Assembly: GCA_018524725.1 (NCBI GenBank)
Contig: JAEUWP010000537.1
Span: 22,422 to 86,421 of the forward strand
Length of the DNA: 64,000 bases
DNA from: Podaxis mareebaensis
Lineage: Eukaryota > Basidiomycota > Agaricomycetes > Agaricales > Agaricaceae
Reading direction: 5' to 3'
Shown: positions 45,404-54,579 of the stretch, piece after piece
Layout of the letters: each line of letters begins with the position of its first letter
How positions within the stretch are numbered: position 1 is the stretch's first letter
Program-made: the position numbers and the translations under genes
Notes under the pieces: model-generated
Databases searched by the model: none
What the model saw: the letters and a program-made list of their open reading frames with translations, nothing else
Told to the model about the DNA's origin: nothing

Positions 45404-47187
45404 ATGCCTCGCCGCGGCAAAAAAAGGCCTGCAAATACCCTACCCCATCCTGCTCCTGCACGCGAACGCCCAACTCCTCCGAGGATGAGTCTGAAGCAGA
45501 CCAGGCTTGCCACCGAGGAGATCCTTGAAACTGCAGAAGGAGACAGGGAAGCCTGCGCCCGCCTCGCTGTTGCCACCACGGAGAGCACCCGGCAGCATTT
45601 TCTAGAGTATCTCCAGCAGCACTGTATTCCAGAGAACTTTCCAATTGAAAAGTACGCCCGCTCAATTATATTTTACTTTGCAACTTGGGTGGGCAGCAGT
45701 CGCAGGAGTTTCCCTAACTTGTCTGCAGCCCTCGCATACCGGCACAAAGAAAAAGTTTACGCTGATTGGTGCAAGCAGCAATTCATTGAAACAGCAGGAA
45801 TCAATTGGAAGGCCGTTGACAAGGAGGCCTTGCTGCAATCGATCCCAGCTTATGCAGTGCCGATGCTGAGCGAGCCCTACCCTCCTCCGAAAACATTTAT
45901 GGCAGAAACTAAAGCCATTAGAAAGCACCACGCGCAATTTCTCCTGCGCGATAAGCTGCATGACAAGCGCGACACTCACAAACCGATCACTATGTTTGAG
46001 GAAAATCGCCTTCAACTCGACATTGGGCCACGCGAGGATGCTCACATTTATGATGCAGAGGATGGGTCCTTGATTGGCATGGTGGTGTGAAATGTTTGCA
46101 AAAATCACGGTGCTGTTGCATTTGTAGATGGCGTCGTTGACACTGCGACTGAGATGAGAAGAACAAGTCGAGTAAGTAATTTACCTGCATATCTAGGTGC
46201 TTAGGTGAATGGCTGCCATTTAGATGGGCGACCCGGGATCGCTTCCACTTATGGGTCATTCTTGTGGCCTCCGAAGTGGCATCTCATTTGACTGGGTGAA
46301 GAACCTGAAATCTAAGAAGCTCGCGCCTACTGAACTGGAGAAAATTGAGCAAGATGCTAGTGCTGCTTACGCCCTATTCTGGAACCTTACGCACGCCTTT
46401 GCTCCACCCGAAGTCATTGAAGACTTTGATAACTACCTGAAGAATCTTGGTATCAAACGGATGGATGGGGGAGGGACGATGAAGCACGACATTGAGACTG
46501 GAAAAGGGGAATACACAATCAGTGTACCAGGGTATGAGTTCACATTCCATGGTGCGCAACTTGCCCCTCCTACAGGAATCTGCGCCCACAATTATTGCCA
46601 GTGAGGTTTTTGCTCTCATTGAACGCACCAAGGACTGACACGTGCTGGAATCCAGCCATACTCACTATGAGTGCCAACCTCATGTATATTCTATTTCCTG
46701 GTGCACAAGCCGCATAATCGACCAGCCGGCTTCACCTAAGGACAATGGGGGCCACTTCTACATCGCATCACATGGCATTCGCATTCAGGCAGCTGCAAAT
46801 TCACTTGTTATCTGGAAGCCGCAGCTCTGGCATGGCACCACTCTCAATTATCAAAACCCACGCAATACGCTCACAACACAATTCTCAACCCGAGGGATAG
46901 CCTTTGTCACTTCACCTCGGCTTCCAAAGGCGTGGAGGCTGTATCGTGAAAAGAAGATTTCACTTGAGGAGGCAGAGCAGATGTTGTTAGAGCATGAACC
47001 TGACGATGAAAGTGCTGATCCTGATCAATTCCAGGCTCCCCTTGCAGGTCAATTGCCGCTCAACCAGTCAGCACGCACTGACAGCTTCGGGAACAATATT
47101 CCTGAGGCTGAAATCAGACCAATGTCAGGGAGGGCAAAGCAAAAGAGGAGCACCAGCAAGCATAAAGTTCAGACTGGTGCAGACTGA
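45404..47187 (+). pseudogene. Transposon oxygenase-like (double-stranded beta-helix) protein, copy B
   Basis: N-terminal half MPRRGKKRPANTLPHPAPAR, HFLEYLQQHCIPENFPIEKY, ALAYRHKEKVYADWCKQQF, AGINWKAVDKEALLQSIPAY. The frame runs to a TGA (46088-46090) and continues KNHGAVAFVDGVVDTATEMR. After an intron: MGDPGSLPLMGHSCGLRSGI, LAPTELEKIEQDASAAYALF, VPGYEFTFHGAQLAPPTGIC. After another intron: HHTHYECQPHVYSISWCTSR, NGGHFYIASHGIRIQAAANS, LVIWKPQLWHGTTL, TQFSTRGIAFVTS, and an acidic tail. The last part has the strand pattern of a 2-oxoglutarate/Fe(II) oxygenase: an H-Y-E candidate metal motif, GGHF, a distal His in WHGTTL and a following Arg. The activity is inferred. One stop breaks this copy, and the family probably has Arg there. 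Similar unnamed proteins occur in many Agaricomycetes. Confidence 0.72.
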
Positions 47188-47979
47188 TATTCACTCACTT
47201 GTTTTGCTCCCGCTCGCTCACCTTAGGTGTGCCAGCCATTGCACTCAACTTTTGTTTGACTTTGTACCTGGTAGATTAAGAGACACTCCAAATTTGAACT
47301 ACTTTTGCAATCTAGTTAATTGAACGCCACACAGGCCTAGACTCAGGCAATCTCATCTTGGGGAAGGCTTTCGGACTGCGCAGGATTTATTTGGAGGCAG
47401 GGTCTAAAAAGGTGTTTGAGGTCCTGCTGCCTATTTCTGGTAAGGTGAGCGGCCAGCAGCTAATGTTGATGGCAGAGCTCCGCCATTCTGCCATGGCTGG
47501 CTGGCAGAATGGCAAATGCCAGGCAGATCAATGACATTACCAGCAACACTATGGCAGAACTGTGGGAAATCCACCAAACTGCCGCTGCCTTTCCTTGGTT
47601 TATGTGCCCATGAGTAAAAAAAATTGTACTGTATTTCGTAAAGTTTGCTGAGGGAGTGGAACCGGCCATTGAGAGGGAGAGCAGCGCACTGTTTGTAGGT
47701 GAGGCAAGCAGCAGCAGAGTGTGGAGTATTGATGGTCTTCTTTCTGAAGGCGGTGTTGGTCTGTGAAGGAACAACTTCGAAGAGAGCGTACTACAACTAT
47801 AGTTAGATAAAAATCATGAAAATGTTTCGTTGAGGATTCTGCCACATTCTGCCACCTCTGGCAGTTGCCGATCTGCCGATCTGCTGGCAGAACTATCCTA
47901 GAACAGTTCTGCCACGGTCACTACCAGCAGCACGGCTTTTGCTGAAATCAGGCGTGTATGAAATGCTGAACTCGGCCGC
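47188..47979. other. Subterminal region of element B with TTCTGCCA repeats
   Basis: Non-coding. TTCTGCCA or its complement TGGCAGAA recurs in both orientations between 47484 and 47915. It includes a perfect 11-bp hairpin stem, GCCATTCTGCC (47482-47492) with GGCAGAATGGC (47503-47513). This is the kind of arrangement expected for transposase-binding subterminal sites. Confidence 0.6.
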
Positions 47980-48017
47980 GGGCACTCCGCTGAGGCTGCT
48001 CACTCCGGGTTTCCAAA
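47980..48017. repeat. Right terminal inverted repeat of element B
   Basis: Ends GCTGCTCACTCCGGGTTTCC plus AAA. The outer 26 bases are the exact inverse of 39923-39948. Confidence 0.95.
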
Positions 48018-48023
48018 CCTTGA
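48018..48023. repeat. Target-site duplication, right (CCTTGA)
   Basis: Identical to 39917-39922. Confidence 0.95.
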
Positions 48024-48574
48024 TGCTTCCCGAACCGCAGTGGACAAAGCTGCTAGGTACGTCTTAACAGGCTTACGCATTACGAAATCCGTACATCAGC
48101 ATCGCAACAGCTCCGCCAAAAACAACTCTCCACCCAAGGGAGAAGTGATCTTCGAGGCTGCTGATTTCTTTGAGTATAAAGCAGATGAAGGTTTTGACCT
48201 CATTTACGATTACACGTGAGCAATTGATCTTTTCTTCCTGCTCCCCCGCAGAGCAAGAGAACGGTGCATGTTATCCCAATCTCACCTTCGCTTGTCCTCT
48301 AACCACGTTCTTCATTGCAATTCCACCTTCGCGCTGTAATGAATGGGGGAAGAAGACGGCAGAACTGGCAAAACCCGGGGGTCGTCTCATCACCCTTGTC
48401 TTTCCCATCGACCCACCAACCGACGTTGGCCCGCCATCTTATGTCCAGCCCGAACACCACAACGAGCCTCTTTCCCCTGTGTTCGAAAAAGTAGTGGACA
48501 GGGTCCCGAAGATATCCGCACCAACGCACATTGGGCGTGAGAGGTTGCTTGTTTGGAGGAGAAAATCGAACTAA
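48018..48574 (+). pseudogene. Thiol/thiopurine-type methyltransferase, 3' half
   Basis: Resumes the gene interrupted at 39922: LDASRTAVDKAA, a short intron, GEVIFEAADFFEYKADEGFD, LIYDYT, an intron, then FFIAIPPSRCNEWGKKTAEL, AKPGGRLITLVFPIDPPTDV, PEHHNEPLSPVFEKVVDRVP, THIGRERLLVWRRKSN and the stop at 48572-48574. These are the typical motifs after the SAM-binding strand in TPMT-like enzymes. The intron before FFIAIPP ends ACG rather than AG, so its splicing is uncertain. The reading frames of the two halves join correctly once element B and one CCTTGA are removed. Confidence 0.9.
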
Positions 48575-48683
48575 TGACCTTGGCCAAATTCCCAGGAGAA
48601 GCTTGATTTTGATATTCGTCCCTTGCCCCCCGCATGGCATCCTTGACGAATACCCAGCACTCGAGATAGCGCCCTTGGCACCG

Positions 48684-49286
48684 TACAGTCGATGCTCTCT
48701 TAACTGATAGCCCTCCGTCATGACCCCCAGCTATCGGTTATGGCAGAGTATCAGTTTTAAAAGAGGGTGTATATTATGTAATGAAAATTTCGACAAATTT
48801 ATTTGACTGAAGAATGACGCAAATGCCCATTATTTACGAGTATCCCTGAGGGAGGCGGCCTGCGCAGCATGAACTTCCCAAGAAAAAGCCCTTAAGGCAT
48901 TCTCAAGCTGTTGGCCAAGTGGAGATGGTCTGTGGGACTGAGAAAGTGGTTGGTGAGCATTTGTTCTTGGACGATGATCTGAAACCATCCTGCCAGCACA
49001 GTTTTCGTCTTCAGGATTTCAGTGTTGTTTGAGCTTATGGTTTTTTTAATTTCATATTTTGCCCATCCAAATCCAGTTTCTGTTCAGTGTACTCAAAGAT
49101 GATAGACTGGCGCTGGACCGGCACTATCAGTTTTAGGTCTCCGAATGACCTGTCAGTTATCGGATACTACAGATTATCGGATACGGGGTCCAAACCCCTG
49201 CTAACCAACTCGGTCACAGCCTTCACCTATCAGTTACGGCAGATTACCGGTTTTGACAACCATCGGTTACAAGAGTGTTGACTGCA
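48684..49286. mobile_element. Non-autonomous pogo-like element, about 600 bp
   Basis: The left end TACAGTCGATGCTCTCTTAA plus CTGATAG and the right end, read inward, TGCAGTCAACACTCTTGTAA plus CCGATGG are diverged inverted repeats. They are related to the ends of the pogo element at 51580-53035. The motif AACTGATAG or its complement recurs inside (48700, 48747, 49124, 49150, 49220). No transposase. Confidence 0.7.
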
Positions 49287-50679
49287 GCACATAATGCAAA
49301 TTGTTCCCATCCAGTTGCAAGTGGGCTGCTGCCACGTTCAGGCTGCGTATTCCCCGTGATCCGCACCTCCGGCTCACTGGAATCTTTAAAAACGTATGCG
49401 TTATCTTGAGGAAACAACACTTCTGCTGGATCGCCATACGCCTGATGATACCTTGATGCGGTTTTATTGAGCTTCAATCGAATCCGAAGCGAGAACGACA
49501 GAACGGCATGCACAGCAGACTATAAATACGCCTTCGCCCCTAAGATTTCCAAGAGATGTCCTGACTCCAAAGATGGTCCCCAATTCTGCTTCTTGCTCGG
49601 CTCTCTTGGCATTGCACCCCCTAGGATGTGGCAACAAGATCCCCCAACTCAAGCTGAAATTCATCATTGTCAGAGGCAAAGTCCTTTGGTCTAGCTTGAT
49701 CGGCGGCTATGCTGGAACACTTCCGGAAGGTGATGAAAGTCCTTCCTGAGACTGGCAGCAAACCACGACTGGCTAAACAAGGAATGTGTAGGAGTATGGC
49801 GACGTTTTATCTCCACGGTCGAACCAAATCCGCAAGAAGTCGCAAGGCGCTGCGATATACGTGTCGCTCATGCGTGTAAAATGTCCAGGACAAAGGACCT
49901 GACCATCCTCTCCGTCAAAACCCCATTCCACTGGCTGTTCGGGGGATATCATTTTGCCCACTTCGAAGGAAGTTATTTTTGGGCAGGAGCGCCTCCCCCA
50001 GGAGTTGGTCTGCCATCACTCATGAATGTGAACCGGTGGTTGTTAAGGAGTATATCCAGACAGAGGCCACTGAAACATCAACCATGGCATGTACCAGAAA
50101 CTGGACCACAGGAGCCCCAATCGCACGGGCCCTTGTGCTCTACTATGTATCTCATTGCGGAACAAGCTGCGGATGACATCGAAGATATTAGAATTAATCA
50201 AGCAAATAGCAGCATGGCCATGTATGCTGGCTATGCGCTAATTTCATGGGGTCTCCATTCTGCTACCATTAACTTCTGAGCCCAAGGACCTGAACCACTA
50301 TTGCGCAATGACTAGATATATATAGCATATCCAAACAGTTGATCTCCGCCGTCGCACCTCGTGTTTCACTCATAGGGCACCTCCACTGCTGCGAAATCCC
50401 GCAAGGCCCCGGCTTATCAGTTCCATTCCAGGATTGTTGTCCTGTCTCTTTGGTCTCGCTTCAGTATCGTGATTTTTTCTGAAGGAATTGGTTATCAGGT
50501 TGTCTAATTCGACTCAGTTGCAGATGAACACTACCTCGCTCGCACATGTCACCTAGCTGGATGCTGTTCGACCCCAGTTCCAGTCGATGAGGTGTGCTTG
50601 ATGAATTAGATTCCCCCCCAAGGCTTTCATCGTGATGGTTCACAAATGCACTGGTTAGCCCGTCTTCATGCATCCGCAC
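49287..50679. other. No recognised gene
   Basis: Open frames at 49881-50279 (plus) and 49773-49961 (minus) have protein-like composition but no family I recognise. This may hold a decayed intron-containing gene. Confidence 0.4.
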
Positions 50680-51165
50680 TTTACCAAGTGCGCGGATTGG
50701 GTCACCTGGACTATGTCAGAAAAGAACTTCTTCCCAGGGCAGAGGTAACCTCCCAGGCCGCAGATTTGTCCGCACATGAACCAGATGAAGGCTTTGATCT
50801 CATTTGTGGCCACAGGTGAGCAGGTCCATCTTGGCTTCCCCCTTACGCACAAGAATGACAATTCCCATGCCACGTTCGCGTTATTTGTTCTCAAACCAAC
50901 TTCCACGTTGCGATCCCACCTTCGCACCGCAGTAAATGGGGGAAGAAGATGAAAGAACTGATAAACCCCTGTAGTTACCTCGTAGTATTAGACTGTGCAA
51001 TCAATCCACCAACTGATGGCCGCCAGCCCTTCTACATCCGTCCCAAAAACGCCGGCGCGCCTTCTTCCCTGCATTCCAGAAGTTCTTAGACAGGGATCTG
51101 GGACCTTTTCCCAGATGCATGTCAGAACTCAGAGGATGATTTGCTTGGGGAAGGAGAGCGAGCTC
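50680..51165 (+). pseudogene. Thiol methyltransferase paralogue, decayed
   Basis: Same family as the interrupted gene at 39589/48574: EVTSQAADLSAHEPDEGFDL, ICGH, then across frame breaks FHVAIPPSHRSKWGKKMKEL, YLVVLDCAINPPTDG and FYIRPKNAGAPS. Compare EAADFFEYKADEGFDLIYDY, WGKKTAEL and DPPTDVGPPSYVQ. The N-terminal SAM-binding part is not evident. It is probably a tandem duplicate that decayed. Confidence 0.75.
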
Positions 51166-51579
51166 TGCAGTGTCGTTGATGGATTCATTTTTCGCTCTCG
51201 AGGAAGCGCTTGATTTCGACATTCATATCTTCTCCATCGCACGGCAAAGAGTGTCCGCCCTGTCTTGGTTGAGAAAATGTTACCCAGGTCGGCTCCAGTC
51301 CACAGTCGGTCACGATGGAACGTGCAGCAGTGCAGTGATGTCCTATCTTGACGAGCAAACACAGTAGAGCATTTTTGCAACTCCCACTTCCGGTGAGTTT
51401 TCAGCGAAAACTGATTCGAAACCGAATTGCTCCTTACGCAAAATCTCGCTGAAAACGGTTTGCAAATATGCTCTAATATGCTCTAACACGCTCTAATCAT
51501 TTTCAAACTTGCGCGTTGTGCTTAACACGAGAGTTACCTACGTACTCAAGACGCAGGATGACAGAACTCCAGGACTGGC

Positions 51580-53035
51580 TACAGTCGACTCTCTTATAAC
51601 TGATAGCTGTCAAAACCGATACTCTGTCCTAACTGATAGATAGAGGCGGGGGGAGGGTGGCTCTGCTGATCCTGAAGTGGTAGCACATGAAAGGAGTCGC
51701 ATCCAGGCACTTCTCAAGGATGAAGGGTATCCCTTAAAGGACATTTTTAATATGGATGAAACTGGGCTTTTCCATGCGTACGTCTTCAGCCTATCAGAAA
51801 TTGAGAGAGATATTGATTTGTCTTAGAATGCCACCCGATCGTGGCTTGTCCAACAAGCAAAATCCAGGTGTGAACGGACGCAAAATACGCCTCACACTTG
51901 CTTTCACATCCAATGCTGATGGCAGTGAAAAACGGCCACCAGTTATTATTGGAAAATTCGAGAAGCCCCGCCCTTTCAAGAAGGAAAGTGGAGCCCAGCT
52001 TGGCTACTACTACCGGTGGAATGCGAAGGCTTGGATGACAGCTATAATATATCAGGAATGGATCGAGCGGTGGGACCTTGAGCTCTGCGCTCAGAACCAG
52101 AGAATCATTCTCCTTCAGGACAACTTTTCTGGCCACATTATTCCAGAAAACCTCCAGAACATCAATGTCATCAATTTCGCACCAAATCTCACATCTCACA
52201 TCCAACCACTCGACCAGGGCATTATCCGATGCTTCAAAGCTCATTATCGAAGGTCATACATTGATCGGGCAATTGATCGATATGAAAACAGCATTAATCA
52301 ACTCGGAGCAATGCAGCTCGCTCAATCCGCATGGGATAGTGTTGATGTCTCAACCATTCGCCACTGCTGGGAGAAGGCTAATATCATACCTGAAGGGCTC
52401 GACACTATTCCCATCGCCCAGCCCCGGGTTCCCATCAACTCACTCCTTAACCCCGATGATGTCGCCACCAACCCAGCTTCTGAGGCGGAGCAAGAGCTCG
52501 ACTCAAGTCTTGACCTCCTCGAGTCAATGGGTGTCTTGCAGAAGGCCAACCGCATGAGCCTCAATGATCTCCTCAACCCTGAGGACGAGGATTGTATCTC
52601 TGATATCTCCACTGATGAAGACGTTTACAATGCGGTAGTAGAGGCACGAGCTGAGAGAGAAAATCAAGAAACTGACCCCATAGCAGATGGGTCCATGGAT
52701 GCAATCCCAACGCGTCGTGACTTTCTCCAAGCACAAATGCTCATAAATTCTTTTCTTGTTCATGCGGATCATGCTCCGTTAGCCCAGCAGCTTGAGAACG
52801 CCTTGAGAGCTTATTCTCGAGAAGTTCGTGCCGCCCAAGCCAGTTCACTGAAAGTCACTCACATTACAGATTTCTTTCGTCGTAAATAACTGTTGTTCGC
52901 ACCGTTCACCATCGATATCTATTAGGCTAATGAGCATTACATAATATATGGTCTACTTTCAAAACTGATACCCTGTCGTAACTGATAGCTCAAGGTGTCC
53001 ACGGAGACCTATCAGTTAAGGGGGGGACGGCTGTA
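51580..53035 (+). mobile_element. Pogo-type DNA transposon
   Basis: TA-flanked ends: TACAGTCGACTCTCTTATAA plus CTGATAG at 51580, and inverted TACAGCCGTCCCCCCCTTAA plus CTGATAG ending at 53035. Inner copies of the AACTGATAG motif occur near both ends. It encodes the transposase below. The N-terminal DNA-binding coding part appears deleted. Confidence 0.85.
51752..52889 (+). CDS. Pogo/Tigger-type DDE transposase, N-terminally truncated
   Basis: Cuts and pastes TA-flanked elements (family knowledge). The first Asp is in NMDETGLFHA. A 49-bp intron at 51778-51826 then joins to MPPDRGLSNKQNPGVNGRKI. RPPVIIGKFEKPRPFKK, YYYRWNAKAWMTAIIYQEWI, IILLQDNFSGHI (second Asp), FAPNLTSHIQPLDQGIIRCF (third Asp) and an acidic C-terminal half follow, ending VTHITDFFRRK. 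The whole DDE catalytic domain is open. Upstream in frame only DPEVVAHERSRIQALLKDEG and YPLKDIF remain before a stop, so the CENP-B-type DNA-binding domain is missing. The start at 51752 is the first in-frame Met and probably not authentic. Confidence 0.85.
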
Positions 53036-53290
53036 TTCGTACTGCCGGGGTCCGTTCTCCAGGTTCACCGAAGACAAACCGTCTTAACAGCATCCAAAGA
53101 AGTAATTTTGTCAGCAGGATCGCATGGTGAACAAATTGTCATTTCCAGTCAACTCCCGAACAATGAAATCCCTGAAAAAACACCAATCACGGCAAAAGCC
53201 ACCAGCAGCATTCCAAAGATGTTTCCAAACGACTGGCTCCATCAAAGGTAAAAACTTCAACGAATCCTTTCAACCAGAACCCGGAATTGC

Positions 53291-54192
53291 TACAGTAGGA
53301 GACAGGCAAACTCGAAAACTTTAGTATCTCGGGATTGGCTCATTGAAATTATGAGATTTTCTGGCAATGAACTCCGATTCATGAAACGCATCGAAAAACA
53401 CAACATTTGTATTTTTCTCATGCTTTTTTCACCTCTGCCAAAATTTTTCATGAAATTCTCGGCACATGTATACAGAAACTGGGCTATTTTAGGAGACTAT
53501 AGTTTCAAGATGCATCATCGCTTGCTGAGAAACGGCTGGTGTCCCTTCTGCTTACGGACAGCCCAAGCAGCAGCTTTTCCTGTCAGCCCAATACGGCATG
53601 CGCTCATAAACCTCCATGAGCGGTTGATGAAGTGTCTGATAACATCGAGGGGACATGAATCAAATGATTTGTAAGCGGCTTTCTTTGCGTCTTCAAAGGT
53701 CCTCTTAGGAGCCTGGCGGTAGCGGTATTTAGCCCACCCCCAATACTAGATTAGCTTTTCTGGAAGCAGATGGATGCTCTGGTGGGCCAGGTGGTGCAGA
53801 GGGTTGATTTCTGAGGCCATTGAGGTTTCGTTTCAGCTTCTTTTTTGGTGGCATAGGATGTATAGCGGTGGTAGAAAGTTTTACTGGAATTATTCTTAAT
53901 TTGATTATAAAATATCCGCTCGTTAGATTTCTACGATTCTAAGCGATCAAGTCGCTTTCATTAAAAGGAATCGATTTCACATGTTTTGGTAAATTTCCAT
54001 GCCAATTTCGGCCTTTTGCCAATTTTTTGGGTACCACCACCTTATTTGGTATTTTCTAGAGCAACCGCTCGTTGGTTTTTGGTCCTTTTTGGTCCATTCG
54101 AAAGCTCTCATCGGACAGATTCATTTCCGACAGTTTTGCAGAAAAATAAAAAGTTTGTCCAAATTTGTCGACTTTGCCTGTCCTCTACTGTA
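53291..54192. mobile_element. Mariner-like element, internally deleted, 902 bp
   Basis: The left end is TACAGTAGGAGACAGGCAAA, and the right end read inward is TACAGTAGAGGACAGGCAAA plus GTC, with TA at both borders. It encloses N- and C-terminal remnants of its transposase on the minus strand. Confidence 0.8.
53540..53854 (-). pseudogene. Mariner-type transposase remnants
   Basis: MPPKKKLKRNLNGLRNQPSA starts at 53854. After a frame change near 53740 comes WAKYRYRQAPKRTFEDAKKA, then AYKSFDSCPLDVIRHFINRS, WRFMSACRIGLTGKAAAWAV and RKQKGH. The last block is the conserved C-terminal part of Agaricomycete DDE (mariner-type) transposases (IRRFANRS..FM.AY..GL). The catalytic core between the two ends is deleted. 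Confidence 0.7.
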
Positions 54193-54229
54193 CGGAAACG
54201 TTATCGAGTCATATTCGTGGGCCATCCCT

Positions 54230-54267
54230 CCCTCCTCCTCCCTCCTCCTCCCTCCTCCTCCCTCCTC
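54230..54267. repeat. CTCCTCCCTC tandem pyrimidine run
   Basis: A short array of CCTCCTCCCT units just outside the right end of the mariner-like element. Confidence 0.8.
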
Positions 54268-54579
54268 CGTCCAACGAGCCACGAGACACGAATCGACCCC
54301 GGTCGAAAGGGCCCATTGAGCACCCGCAGCCCCCAGCGCTGCCGTATTCGTCTCAGACAACCCGCCTCAATCCTGGGGCCAGCGTCTGATTCCGACGGCT
54401 TTGCCAGTGCGCCGACCCGCAGCCATCCCCCCATCCCATCGTGCCACCCAAACCCAGTCCCTGCGCCTCAATCCTGGGGCCCAGCTGGCCGCTTATCGCA
54501 CGTTTTCTCCCACCCTTCGGCCACCCCATTCCCGCCTATCCAAAGACACTCCGTGCGGTTGCCCGAACATACCCCCGGC

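Larger units (their letters stand above)
39923..48017. mobile_element. Integrase/alpha-kinase transposon, copy B (complete, 8095 bp)
   Basis: Both ends read inward TTTGGAAACCCGGAGTGAGC plus AGCCTC: 26 identical bases at 39923-39948 and 47992-48017, with weaker similarity for another 10. Perfect 6-bp target duplications flank it. Contents left to right: integrase (minus), divergent alpha-kinase (plus), GC-rich minisatellite spacer, oxygenase-like gene (plus), subterminal repeats. There is no reverse transcriptase, PolB, tyrosine recombinase or helicase. The rve integrase and 6-bp duplication point to integrase-type DDE transposition. Maverick elements share the duplication length but have none of this cargo; Ginger elements are recalled to make 4-bp duplications. 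The integrase seems open, so this copy may have moved recently. Confidence 0.95.

Noticed and set aside
39923..48017. Element B as a Maverick/Polinton
   Set aside because: The 6-bp duplication and rve integrase fit, but there is no PolB, protease, packaging ATPase or capsid gene, and the inverted repeats are short.
39923..48017. Element B as a Starship or a KDZ element
   Set aside because: There is no DUF3435-type tyrosine recombinase and no KDZ-type cysteine-cluster transposase. The integrase is of the rve DDE type.
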